A DNA stretch of 64,000 nucleotides from Hyphomonadaceae bacterium TMED5 (GTDB taxonomy: Bacteria; Pseudomonadota; Alphaproteobacteria; Caulobacterales; Hyphomonadaceae): NCBI GenBank assembly GCA_002173095.1, contig NHBK01000017.1:1-64000 (forward strand). Reading direction: 5' to 3'. Positions 25,087-33,670 of the stretch are shown in pieces. The notes beneath the pieces are model-generated. The model saw nothing but the letters and a program-made list of their open reading frames with translations. It was not told where the DNA came from and made no database searches. Each line of letters starts with the position of its first letter. The first letter of the stretch is position 1. The translations under genes and the position numbers were made by a program.

Positions 25087-27201
25087 ATGACGCGTACGCC
25101 TCCTCTCGCCGACCGCCGCCCGATAACACTCGAACAACTCGGTCGTAGCCGCACCTCGCCTTATGCCTGGCTGAGAGATGATAACTGGCAGACCGTCATG
25201 AAGGACCCTTCGGTTCTGAAACAGGATATTCGCGAGTATCTTGAAGCGGAGAATAGCTACACTGCAGACATGCTGGAAACGCCGACTGAGACGCTCCGCG
25301 AAGAGCTGTTTCAGGAAATGCGGGGGCGCATAAAAGAAGACGATTCCTCCGTGCCCGCACCGGACGGGCCATATGCTTATTTCACCTTCTATCGACTGGG
25401 TGAAGAGTATGGCGTGTTTGCCCGCAAGCCCGTGGAACACGCCTTTGATGAGAGCTGTGAGCCGGAAATCCTTTTTGACGGCCACGCCGAAGGTCACGAC
25501 CTCGCTTATTTCGATATTGGCGATGCACATCAGTCACCAGACCATAAGCTCATGGCTGTGGCGGTGGATGACAAAGGCTCTGAATACTACACCATCACCA
25601 TTCGCAATATTGATACGGGTGAACACCTTCCCGATGTCATCGAAAACACGACGGGCGACTTTGTCTGGGGTGCCGGGTCCAATGTTATCTTCTGGGTAAA
25701 AAGGGATGAATTTGGCCGCTCCTGCGCTGTCTATCAGCGTGTGCTTGGCAGCAATGAGGATGTGCTGATCTACGATGAGCCTGACCCCGGCTTTTTCGTA
25801 AGGGTGGATTACAGCCCTTCCGAACGCTTCATTTTCGTCAGCGCTGGCGGTCACACGACCAGTGAAACTCGCTTCTTTGAAGTTGATCAGATCAACCCGG
25901 ACCTGAAGCTCATTGCGCCGCGCGAAACTGACATTCAGTATTCACCGATCGATTTTGATGGTGCCTTCTACATCCTCACAAATGCCGATGACGCGATCGA
26001 TTTTAAAATCGTCAAAGCGCCATTCGACGCGCCGGGCCGAGACAACTGGCAAACGGTGATCGAACATACGCCCGGCACCCTGATTCTGGATATCGATTCC
26101 TATCAGGATCATCTGGTGCGCCTGGAGCGTAAAAACGGGCTACCGAGCATCCTTATTCGCGAACGAGCCAGCGCCGAAGAACACGCAATCACATTTGATG
26201 AGGCCGCCTATGACCTCGGCTTTGCAGGCGGTTATGATTTCAAATCTCGCATTCTGCGGTTCGGCTACGCCTCGCCAGCAACGCCTGATCAGATTTTTGA
26301 TTATGACATGACGAGCCGCGAGCGCATTCTACGTAAAACGCGGGAAGTACCATCGGGCCATGAGGCATCTGACTATGTGGTCGAACGCATCTCAGCGCCA
26401 GCTGAAGACGGCGAAACTATTCCTGTCACGCTGTTGCGTCACAAATCAACGCCCGTCGACGGCACTGCACCGCTACTGCTCTATGGATATGGCTCCTATG
26501 GCGTCACGGTTACGCCGGACTTCCGCACTGGGCGCCTGAGCCTTGTTGATCGTGGTTTTGTCTATGCCATTGCCCATATTCGGGGGTCCCAAGCCAAGGG
26601 CTATGCATGGTATCTGGATGGCAAATTAGAGAAGAAAACCAACACCGTCTCGGATTATGTTGCCGCAGGACGTCACCTGGTAAGTCTCGGCTACACATCA
26701 GAAGGCAATATCGTAGGCCATGGCGCTTCTGCAGGCGGCCTTCTGATGGGCGCGGCGTCCAATCTGGACCCAACCCTGTTCGCGGGCATTATCGCCGCTG
26801 TGCCCTTCGTCGACGTTCTGACGACCATGTCTGACGAGGACCTGCCTCTCACGCCACCAGAATGGCCGGAATGGGGCAACCCGATCACGTCCGAAGACGA
26901 TTATGAGACCATTCTAGCATACTCTCCTATTGATCAGGTCACTGAACGTCCCTACCCGGCCATGTTGATCACAGGGGGCCTCACAGACCCACGTGTGACC
27001 TATTGGGAGCCTGCTAAATGGGTCGCAACGCTTCGCCACGAAGCGCCTCAGGCCGGCCCCTACTTTCTCAAGATCAATATGGATGCGGGCCATGGCGGTG
27101 CCTCAGGGCGTTTTGAGGGGCTGAAGGAAACCGCCACCGAATACGCCTTTGCACTCGCCGTGACTGGAAAGACGGCGGCTCTGAACCTGAGCACAGACTA
27201 A
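25087..27201 (+). CDS. ptrB: Prolyl oligopeptidase family serine peptidase (oligopeptidase B type)
   Basis: This 704-residue S9A peptidase has an N-terminal beta-propeller and a C-terminal alpha/beta-hydrolase domain. The nucleophile Ser548 lies in GHGASAGGLLMGAASN, the acid in GGLTDPRVTYWEPAKW and the His in DAGHGGASGRFEG. Oligopeptidase B cleaves short peptides after Lys or Arg, usually in the cytoplasm; no signal peptide is seen. The frame is open to 25042, but ATG 25087 has GGAG 6 nt before it and starts the conserved region. A bidirectional terminator follows. Confidence 0.88.
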   Translation: MTRTPPLADRRPITLEQLGRSRTSPYAWLRDDNWQTVMKDPSVLKQDIREYLEAENSYTADMLETPTETLREELFQEMRGRIKEDDSSVPAPDGPYAYFTFYRLGEEYGVFARKPVEHAFDESCEPEILFDGHAEGHDLAYFDIGDAHQSPDHKLMAVAVDDKGSEYYTITIRNIDTGEHLPDVIENTTGDFVWGAGSNVIFWVKRDEFGRSCAVYQRVLGSNEDVLIYDEPDPGFFVRVDYSPSERFIFVSAGGHTTSETRFFEVDQINPDLKLIAPRETDIQYSPIDFDGAFYILTNADDAIDFKIVKAPFDAPGRDNWQTVIEHTPGTLILDIDSYQDHLVRLERKNGLPSILIRERASAEEHAITFDEAAYDLGFAGGYDFKSRILRFGYASPATPDQIFDYDMTSRERILRKTREVPSGHEASDYVVERISAPAEDGETIPVTLLRHKSTPVDGTAPLLLYGYGSYGVTVTPDFRTGRLSLVDRGFVYAIAHIRGSQAKGYAWYLDGKLEKKTNTVSDYVAAGRHLVSLGYTSEGNIVGHGASAGGLLMGAASNLDPTLFAGIIAAVPFVDVLTTMSDEDLPLTPPEWPEWGNPITSEDDYETILAYSPIDQVTERPYPAMLITGGLTDPRVTYWEPAKWVATLRHEAPQAGPYFLKINMDAGHGGASGRFEGLKETATEYAFALAVTGKTAALNLSTD

Positions 27202-27220
27202 ATAGCGCCATACAAAAAAC

Positions 27221-27256
27221 AAAAAAGCGCATGCCTTGGCATGCGCTTTTTCTTTT
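27221..27256. terminator. Bidirectional intrinsic terminator between convergent genes
   Basis: AAAAAGCGCATGCC and its exact complement surround a very short loop, with A-runs on one side and T-runs on the other. It serves both the peptidase gene (plus) and the end of the TonB operon (minus). Confidence 0.9.
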
Positions 27257-27274
27257 GACTGAAGGTTTAAAACC

Positions 27275-28675
27275 TTACGAGTTAATCGCCGCGACTTCAG
27301 CTTCGACTTCAGCAATACGCTCGTCAACTGTAGCACAACCTTCTGGAAGATTGTCCGTACCGAGGACTGCGAGCTCTTCGCAGCTTTCTTTCTCGTTCAG
27401 GAAACCCTGAAGACGCGTATTTGCCTGGAACAGTCGGAATTGACGCTGTGTCAGTTCCTCTGAGTCGAGGAAGCGGATCCAGCCGTTCGCGCTCTGACGA
27501 CCGTCGGAGAAGTTTGACGCTTCACGGAAATAGTCGCGTGCTTCGCCTTTACGATCGAGCTCATAAAGAGACTGACCAATCATGACGCGCGCATAACCTG
27601 GCTCGCTCAGACCACCACGATCAATCGCCTGAGTGTAGGCTTCGATGGAGTCTTCATATTCACCCAGCTCGAAGAGTGAACGACCAAGACGCTCATACAT
27701 TTTACCATCGGAGCTCATTTGAGCAGCCTGACGGATGACTGGAAGCGCGCGGTCAAACTCACGAGCAACCTGATACAGCGTCGCGAGAAGCTCAAGGCGG
27801 TCAAAGTTCTGAGACACACGACCACGGTTCATTTCCATTTCGAGGATGCGAGCAGCCTCATAAGGAACGTTGAACTGGTTGTAGAAGTTCACAACACGCA
27901 TGATCTCGTCTTCGGTTTCGAGAATACCGGTGAGATACATTGCTTTGTAAACTTCGAACGCGCGACGGTCCTGATCGGCCTGGAAATAATCACCAGCAAC
28001 GGCATCCCATACACGACGATCATTCGGATCCATGCGCAGAAGGCGCATGAGAAGCTCGGCTTTCTTCGCACGATCACCCGTACGGTCGTACAGGAAGATC
28101 AGGAAGTCGAGAACCTGACGCGTTGCATTGTTGCCGTCGGAGGCAAGAACACGTTCCGCGTAAGGAACCGCTTCTTCGAAACGGTCTATCTGTTGGTAGA
28201 GAACAGCCAGCTGCCAGTTCTGGTCACGTGTAGGCGTTGCACCCGTCGCGAGCCAGCGGTTCATATAGTTCAGCGCCTGCTCAAGATTTTCAGCCTGAAG
28301 GTAGAGCTGAGAAATCGTGTAATAGGTGCTACCGACCTGATCGCCTGTGATCGCGCCAACGCGGATCGCTTCTTCCAGGTCAGAAATAGCGCCGTCACGG
28401 TCGCCGTTTTCAATTCGGATCGCAGCACTGAGGCGCAGCATAGCACCGCGCTCATAACAGTTCAGTTCCATTGCGCGCAGCTGGTTAAGCTGCTGAAGGG
28501 CTGCTGACGGGTTGTCGTTCTGAAGCAGTTCGGTTTCCGCATTCAAATAGACCTGTCCGGCCTCAGAACCGAATTCAGTCGCTTCACACGCCTGTTGAGC
28601 TGCTGCCGTTCCGGCCGTTGCCATTGCAATCAATGCGGCACCGAGGACGCCAGTCATCCATTGAGCCTTAAGCAT
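27275..28675 (-). CDS. Periplasmic TPR protein at the end of the TonB operon
   Basis: A 466-residue secreted protein with a signal peptide (cleavage near AGTAAAQ) and at least eight tetratricopeptide-like helical hairpins, for example GAISDLEEAIRVGA, EQALNYMNRWLATG, AVPYAERVLASDG and EDSIEAYTQAIDRGG. In TonB2-type clusters a TPR protein encoded last is needed for transport by some receptors (established for Vibrio as I recall). Codon use is highly biased, as in its operon. ATG 28675 follows GGGAG; GTG 28684 is an in-frame alternative. It lies 29 bp after the upstream TonB gene. Confidence 0.8.
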   Translation of the reverse strand: MLKAQWMTGVLGAALIAMATAGTAAAQQACEATEFGSEAGQVYLNAETELLQNDNPSAALQQLNQLRAMELNCYERGAMLRLSAAIRIENGDRDGAISDLEEAIRVGAITGDQVGSTYYTISQLYLQAENLEQALNYMNRWLATGATPTRDQNWQLAVLYQQIDRFEEAVPYAERVLASDGNNATRQVLDFLIFLYDRTGDRAKKAELLMRLLRMDPNDRRVWDAVAGDYFQADQDRRAFEVYKAMYLTGILETEDEIMRVVNFYNQFNVPYEAARILEMEMNRGRVSQNFDRLELLATLYQVAREFDRALPVIRQAAQMSSDGKMYERLGRSLFELGEYEDSIEAYTQAIDRGGLSEPGYARVMIGQSLYELDRKGEARDYFREASNFSDGRQSANGWIRFLDSEELTQRQFRLFQANTRLQGFLNEKESCEELAVLGTDNLPEGCATVDERIAEVEAEVAAINS

Positions 28676-28704
28676 CGTATTCACTCCCTAGCCGTTACGG
28701 CCTG

Positions 28705-29349
28705 CTAGTCATCCAATCTGTACTGTATCGGATAGACAAGATTATCCTGACCAACCGGTACACCATCCACAATTCTGGCAGCGAACTGATTTTGTTCGAC
28801 CGCCCGTACGCTCTCACGTACGAAAACCTGATCTGAGCAGTTGGCCTCGATGTTAAACGGTCGACCTACTGCATCTATAGAGAAGCGGATTTCACATTCA
28901 CCTTCCAGTCCCCTGGACAACGCACGATGCGGGTAATCCACAGCGAGCGGGCGAAGTGGCACTGCCTCTTCCCTCATAATCACTGGACCCGGCCCTCTCA
29001 CATCGCCAAGAACGGCGGGCAACAGCGTCGGCTCCGGATCCGCGCTCGGGGAATAGTCCCACGGCTCGAAATCCACATCTGGCGACGGAAGACGAGGTAA
29101 CCTGGGCGGTTGGACCACATCAGGTATAATCAAGTCTTCAGACGCACTTTCCACGGCCCTGACTTCCGGCTCCTCAGGCGTAATCTGAGATAAAATCTCT
29201 CGAAACGCAGGTTCCTGAAGTTCAACTTCGTGAACAGTCACCAACCGATCCATGATCAGAAACAATCCGATCGTTAGTCCGGCGGCGGGGATCAGACTGG
29301 CCGCAACGCGGCCAGATCTGGATGGAATAATCTTTTTACTGACTGACAT
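28705..29349 (-). CDS. TonB-family energy transducer (second copy)
   Basis: The 214-residue protein has one N-terminal signal-anchor helix (about residues 16-33), a Pro/Glu-rich periplasmic spacer, and a C-terminal TonB domain (VDYPHRALSRGLEGECEIRFSIDAVGRPFNIEANCSD, residues 136-172). It carries energy from the ExbB/ExbD motor to outer-membrane receptors. A 107-bp gap separates it from the preceding TonB gene, unlike the tight spacing before it, and that gap holds a 9-bp inverted repeat, so it may have its own regulation. GGAGAGGA precedes the start. The anchor lacks an obvious His of the SxxxH motif used by E. coli TonB. Confidence 0.8.
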   Translation of the reverse strand: MSVSKKIIPSRSGRVAASLIPAAGLTIGLFLIMDRLVTVHEVELQEPAFREILSQITPEEPEVRAVESASEDLIIPDVVQPPRLPRLPSPDVDFEPWDYSPSADPEPTLLPAVLGDVRGPGPVIMREEAVPLRPLAVDYPHRALSRGLEGECEIRFSIDAVGRPFNIEANCSDQVFVRESVRAVEQNQFAARIVDGVPVGQDNLVYPIQYRLDD

Positions 29350-29399
29350 GATCCTCTCCGTTCCGGCGCAATCTCCGCGCGCCCTCAGGAGGGTTATAT

Positions 29400-29433
29400 C
29401 ATAACATTTCCGTGAACTCCACTTAATGTTATG
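29400..29433. promoter_or_regulatory. Inverted repeat between the two tonB genes
   Basis: CATAACATT and AATGTTATG, exact complements, are 16 nt apart in the 107-bp gap between the tonB genes. The half-sites match those at 24897-24914. On the minus strand TATGAT, a possible -10 element, sits beside the proximal half-site, so the repeat may overlap an internal promoter. Confidence 0.4.
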
Positions 29434-29456
29434 TTGTCACATGCCAGCCTCAGCGA

Positions 29457-30080
29457 TTACTGCAGGTTAAATGTGATTGGATAAACCACGTTCACACGAC
29501 GAGCCGCCTGACCACGAACAATCTTCGGAGCAAATTCCACACGGCTTACAGCACGTTCGGCCTCGCGGACGAAAACACTGTCAGTGCAGGTTGCTTCGAT
29601 ATTGAATGGTCGACCACGTTCATCAACGTCAAACCGGACATCACAGCTACCTTCAATTCCACGCTCGGCCGCACGAGACGGATAAGATGGTACCGGAGGA
29701 CGAATTGGCTGAGCATCACGGTCAGACACAACGACTGCATCAAGCGCGAAACCGGATACGTTACCGATTTCAACCTGAGCCGGAGCAGCACCCTGGATCT
29801 GCGGCGTTGGCAGGTTCACGTCAGTACGTGAAGATGACAAACGCGGCGGAGGTGGTGGCTGATCAGCGTTCTGAATACGTTCGACACGCTCACGCGTAGT
29901 CCGACGGATTTCAGTCGTCTGCTCCTGAGGCGTAATGCGTTCAAGTGAGCGGAACTGGTTTTCGCCGAGTACAATCTCTTTCGGCTCGATGAGGAGCCCC
30001 ATGATGATGAACAACGCGACAACAATAACGCCTGCGAACGGAATGCCAGCTGCCAAACGGATGATTGGATTGGAAAACAT
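29457..30080 (-). CDS. tonB: TonB-family energy transducer (first copy)
   Basis: This 207-residue protein has an N-terminal anchor (FAGVIVVALFIIMGLLI, residues 16-32), a spacer containing a Pro run (ADQPPPPPRLS), and the TonB C-domain with SCDVRFDVDERGRPFNIEATC and the FAPKIVRG strand region. It is 15 bp downstream of exbD and so belongs to the motor operon. It resembles the next TonB in its C-domain, including the Cys pair, but differs in the spacer. The two may serve different receptors or act as a mixed set. Confidence 0.85.
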   Translation of the reverse strand: MFSNPIIRLAAGIPFAGVIVVALFIIMGLLIEPKEIVLGENQFRSLERITPQEQTTEIRRTTRERVERIQNADQPPPPPRLSSSRTDVNLPTPQIQGAAPAQVEIGNVSGFALDAVVVSDRDAQPIRPPVPSYPSRAAERGIEGSCDVRFDVDERGRPFNIEATCTDSVFVREAERAVSRVEFAPKIVRGQAARRVNVVYPITFNLQ

Positions 30081-30095
30081 TCTTTCTATTCTCCT

Positions 30096-30503
30096 TTAAT
30101 CAAGTTCGGTCGACACGTTCACTTGTGCCTCAGGGTCAGCGCCAACTACGGCCTGCATAACCTGATCGAGAACACCAGCTTCGGAGTTATTGTCCACCTG
30201 GAGAACAATTTCTCCACGTGGATTGGATTCGCGCAGTTCACGGATTGTGAACTCAACTTCGTTGATGTCGATACGCTCACGGTCGATGTAAACATGGCTG
30301 TTTTCATCAATGGCGAGAATAATGCCCAGAGGCGCAACACCAGCGTCGTTTTCCGCTTCAACCCGATTGATATCTACACCCGGCAGTTTGATAAACTGCG
30401 CTGTAACGATGAAGAAGATCAGTAGGATGAACGTCACGTCCAGCATAGGAGTCAGGTCAAGCGCCTGCTCTTCAGCCTGACGGGCACGTATTTTTCGAGC
30501 CAT
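30096..30503 (-). CDS. exbD: ExbD biopolymer transport protein (copy B)
   Basis: A 135-residue protein with one transmembrane helix that carries the proton-relay Asp in LTPMLDVTFILLIFFIVTAQF (near residues 17-37) and a small periplasmic domain. With ExbB it uses the proton gradient to power TonB. It is 9 bp downstream of the first exbD copy; the two differ considerably in the periplasmic part, so they are not recent duplicates. The start follows a GGAGGA site. Confidence 0.92.
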   Translation of the reverse strand: MARKIRARQAEEQALDLTPMLDVTFILLIFFIVTAQFIKLPGVDINRVEAENDAGVAPLGIILAIDENSHVYIDRERIDINEVEFTIRELRESNPRGEIVLQVDNNSEAGVLDQVMQAVVGADPEAQVNVSTELD

Positions 30504-30512
30504 GAGTTCCTC

Positions 30513-30920
30513 CTATTCCGTCGCGTCGACTGTGAAGCCGACACCTTCGACGCCTGCGCTGCGTGCCTGGTCAACGATCATGATGACAAGACTGTTGCGG
30601 GCCAATGGATGAGCCTGAACAAGAACGGCGCTTTCTGGATCTTCAGCAATGCGTCGTTCAATCGCCGCGCGAACGGAGCCAATATCAGAGAGGCGGCCAT
30701 CAACTCGCACCATGCTGTCCTCAGTGATCCGGATCAGGATCGTAGGTACAGGGTTTACCGGCTGATCCGGCGGAGCCGGAGGCGGTGGTGTGAGGTCAAT
30801 CGCGTTTTCCTTGATGAAGGTCGCGGTCACAATAAAGAAGATAAGCAGAATAAATACGATGTCGAGCATCGGAGTCAGGTCGACTTCGGATTCCTCTGCT
30901 TTACGAGTGCGTCCTCTCAT
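30513..30920 (-). CDS. exbD: ExbD biopolymer transport protein (copy A)
   Basis: The 135-residue product has the ExbD helix with the essential Asp (DLTPMLDIVFILLIFFIVTATF, near residues 14-35) followed by a Pro-rich stretch (LTPPPPAPPDQP) and the periplasmic domain ending in the conserved VDQARSAGVEGVGF segment. Its start codon overlaps the stop of the upstream exbB by 4 bp, a sign of translational coupling. Two ExbD subunits of different sequence could assemble as a heterodimer in the ExbB pore (inference). Confidence 0.92.
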   Translation of the reverse strand: MRGRTRKAEESEVDLTPMLDIVFILLIFFIVTATFIKENAIDLTPPPPAPPDQPVNPVPTILIRITEDSMVRVDGRLSDIGSVRAAIERRIAEDPESAVLVQAHPLARNSLVIMIVDQARSAGVEGVGFTVDATE

Positions 30921-31426
30921 CCTTCAATCTCCAGCTTGTCTGCGACAGTCTGAACTTTACGGCTAACCGTGCGGTCCATGCTGCTGGTGAAAATGATGCC
31001 GGACAGTGAGGCGACCATGCCTGCCATTGTCGGGATGGTTGCGCGAGACACACCACCTGACATGGCCTGAGCGTCAGAACCTGAAGACAGGGCCATAACG
31101 TCAAACACGGTAACCATCCCCGTAACCGTACCGAGGAGACCAAGTAATGGCGCAAGAGCCACCATTGACTTAGTCAGAGACACATTCTGTTCCGCCTGTT
31201 GGCGAACTTCAGAGATCAGCTTGTCGCGGATCCAGTGAGCGAAGACTGAGGATTTGTCCTTACGGGCATTCCATGCGTCGATCGCTTTCTGGGCCACGGC
31301 GTTGTGACCAAAGTTGAAGTAGAACATTCTCTCCAGGATCAGTGCCCACATCACAAATGTAGCGAGCATGATCACCAGGAGAACGGGTCCACCCCGATCT
31401 AGAAAGGTCTGAAGGTCAGCTAGCAT
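30917..31426 (-). CDS. exbB: Short ExbB/TolQ-type proton channel
   Basis: This 169-residue protein is the compact type of ExbB found in TonB2-type clusters, with three hydrophobic segments and the family signature MVALAPLLGLLGTVTGMVTVFD (near residues 88-109). It forms the pentameric pore around ExbD. It lies 30 bp after the larger ExbB-like gene and overlaps exbD by 4 bp. Confidence 0.9.
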   Translation of the reverse strand: MLADLQTFLDRGGPVLLVIMLATFVMWALILERMFYFNFGHNAVAQKAIDAWNARKDKSSVFAHWIRDKLISEVRQQAEQNVSLTKSMVALAPLLGLLGTVTGMVTVFDVMALSSGSDAQAMSGGVSRATIPTMAGMVASLSGIIFTSSMDRTVSRKVQTVADKLEIEG

Positions 31427-31456
31427 ATGCTTGCTTCCTTTCGATCCTGCGACGGC

Positions 31457-32842
31457 TTACGCCGCCGCTCCTTCACGTTCAGCACGTTCTGCAACGAGGC
31501 CAGCAGCTTGTTCGTCAAGAAGCTGAGAAGCAGAGCGGGATGCAGCCGCACATACTGCGTGGATGAGCAGAAGTGGGATAGCCGCACAAAGACCCATAAC
31601 CGTGGTCATAAGAGCCTGGGAGATACCGTCAGCCATAAGCTGCGGGTCACCAGCACCGTAAATCGTGATCGCGGTAAAGGTCACGATCATACCGATAACC
31701 GTACCGAGGAGACCAAGAAGCGGAGCAACGGATGCGAGAACTTTCAGAATGTCGTTCAGGCGTTCGATTTTCGGAGATTCTTTGAGGATTTGCTCGTCGA
31801 GCTTCATCTCAAGAGTTTCAACCGGAGCATTACGGTGTGTTTCGTATACAGAGAAGATACGAGCCAGCGGGTTACCGGAACCAGCTGTCTTAGACTTCGC
31901 TGTAGAACGCATAGCGCCAGTCATCATGATGATAGAGATCAGCTTGAAGAGGCCGAGCAGAACACCAACAATACCGAGCGCGATGATGACGTAACCAACG
32001 GTACCACCAGCTTCAATACGATCATTGAAAGTTGGGAGTTTGCCGTATGTGTCGAACAGCGTGCCTTTTGTCGGGTCAACCGGAGCAGCAACAACGGTGC
32101 CTTCTGATGCGTTGATCAGAGACGACATAGCGCTGGAGAAGTTGCCAGGAGGCTGTTTTGCAAACGCTTGCAGAGAGCCGTTGTTCATTTCAACGAAGCG
32201 TGTGCCATCAACCGTAACAGCGTTGAATACGCCGACGCGGAAGACTTCTACAGTCTGAGTTTCGCCTTCGCCACCGATCTGAGCTACTGGAGCAGAGAAA
32301 GATGTTGCTTCGGACTGAGCAACCATTTCGAGAAGGATTGCTTTTGGCAGACGGTCAAGTTCTTCACGAGTTGGAAGAGACTGAGACTGAGCAACTTCTT
32401 CGAGACCTTCTACGCGACCTGTATACTGAGCAGATGCGAGGGAGTTACGAAGAACAGGCATAACCTGCTGAGCAGCTTCACGGAACTGACCGTGCAGCTG
32501 ACCGAAGTCACCAGCAAGTTCAGTTACTTCGTCACGAAGGTCAGCGAGCTCGCCTTCCGTTGCCGTAACCTGGTTAGCCAGAGCCTGACCACGGGAGTTT
32601 GCAGCAGCAAGCTCAGAGCGGAGAGTCGCCATAGACGCTTCCTGCTCGTTCGCTGCACGACGGAACTCGTTCAGACGCTGTTGGTTTTGTTGAGAAAGTT
32701 CGTTCGAGTCACGACGAACCGCATCAAGCACCTCTGTGAGAGAGCTGATCTGAGCGGTAGCCGGGAGAGCGGAGACGAGCGCACCAGCGCCGAACATTGC
32801 GGCGGCAGCAAGCGCTTTTACTGAAAAGGTTTTAGTTTTCAT
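31457..32842 (-). CDS. Long ExbB-like protein with periplasmic coiled coil (TtpC-like)
   Basis: The 461-residue protein has a signal peptide (to about ALPATAQ), a Gln/Ala/Glu-rich helical domain (residues 35-150) likely to be coiled coil, a further periplasmic domain, and a C-terminal MotA/TolQ/ExbB channel domain (SVAPLLGLLGTVIGMIVTF). This architecture matches TtpC of Vibrio TonB2 systems, an added component required for energy transfer. GAGGT supports ATG 32842; an in-frame start at 32863 is possible. Codon use is highly biased, which suggests strong expression. Confidence 0.85.
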   Translation of the reverse strand: MKTKTFSVKALAAAAMFGAGALVSALPATAQISSLTEVLDAVRRDSNELSQQNQQRLNEFRRAANEQEASMATLRSELAAANSRGQALANQVTATEGELADLRDEVTELAGDFGQLHGQFREAAQQVMPVLRNSLASAQYTGRVEGLEEVAQSQSLPTREELDRLPKAILLEMVAQSEATSFSAPVAQIGGEGETQTVEVFRVGVFNAVTVDGTRFVEMNNGSLQAFAKQPPGNFSSAMSSLINASEGTVVAAPVDPTKGTLFDTYGKLPTFNDRIEAGGTVGYVIIALGIVGVLLGLFKLISIIMMTGAMRSTAKSKTAGSGNPLARIFSVYETHRNAPVETLEMKLDEQILKESPKIERLNDILKVLASVAPLLGLLGTVIGMIVTFTAITIYGAGDPQLMADGISQALMTTVMGLCAAIPLLLIHAVCAAASRSASQLLDEQAAGLVAERAEREGAAA

Positions 32843-32872
32843 AATTACGATACCTCTAATCACTCAGTACGC

Positions 32873-33670
32873 TTACTGTGCGTTCGGATCCGGCCAAGTG
32901 AATGGTGTGAGCGGCGCGGTCAGGACAGCTGGTTGAGCTGTGCCTTCAGCGATACGGATCGCGTCCTGGATTGGACGACGGAAGCTTGATGGAAGAACTT
33001 CCCAAGCGCCTTCGTAATCATTGGCGGTGCGGTCCCAACGAGCGACTTCGCCGTTAGCTGGGTTGTAGTAAACCAGAGCGACGCGACCGTACTGGAACAT
33101 GTCAACAGCGATAGTCTCGCCAGCAGCGTTCGTGATTGAACCCTGATATGTGTCGATCGTGTTACCGTACTGCATTTCAGCCTGATACGCTTCAACGATG
33201 AGGCGGTAGCGTTCAGCCGGTGTAACGTCTGCTGCGCTCATTGCTGTATCCAGCTGAGCGAGGCGCTCCATACGCATTTCGGTTTTGAATGGAAGGTCAG
33301 CTTCAACGAATGTACGCAGATCTGCGATCATTGCGAGCATCATTGGCATCATCTGAGCTTTAGTCTCGTCGATGCGCTCGAGCTGTCCACGTGTAGACGC
33401 GAGTTCTTCCTGTTGAGACTCTACAACTTGTTCCTGTTGAAGAACGTAGAGTTCAGCAGCTGTCAGCTCTTGAAGCATGGAACGGTACTCGCGTTCCAGG
33501 TCGCTGCGCTCGTCGTCAAGCTGGTTGATCTGAGTCTGAACCTGCTCCGCGTTGCGCGTAGCTTGTTCACCGATCTCAAGTGCCTGCTCCAACTGCGCTG
33601 ATGCAGGTAAACCAACCAGGCAAAAGCCAGCAATCAGTGCGTTGCAGGCCGGGTAAAGAACATTCTTCAT
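32873..33670 (-). CDS. DUF3450 periplasmic protein, first gene of the TonB operon
   Basis: A 265-residue secreted protein with a signal peptide ending near LPASA and a long coiled coil (about residues 28-115, e.g. QINQLDDERSDLEREYRSML) followed by a globular part with WEVLPSSFRRPIQDAIRIAEG. It fits DUF3450, a family typically encoded just before the TtpC/ExbB2/ExbD2/TonB2 genes. Its role is unknown, presumably a partner of the TtpC-like protein. GAGAGG precedes the ATG. The operon promoter should lie in the 970-bp gap upstream. Confidence 0.82.
   Translation of the reverse strand: MKNVLYPACNALIAGFCLVGLPASAQLEQALEIGEQATRNAEQVQTQINQLDDERSDLEREYRSMLQELTAAELYVLQQEQVVESQQEELASTRGQLERIDETKAQMMPMMLAMIADLRTFVEADLPFKTEMRMERLAQLDTAMSAADVTPAERYRLIVEAYQAEMQYGNTIDTYQGSITNAAGETIAVDMFQYGRVALVYYNPANGEVARWDRTANDYEGAWEVLPSSFRRPIQDAIRIAEGTAQPAVLTAPLTPFTWPDPNAQ

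Noticed and set aside
27719-28507. A 262-codon plus-strand frame within the TPR gene
   Set aside because: It is antisense to a clear TPR protein with a signal peptide and strong codon bias.
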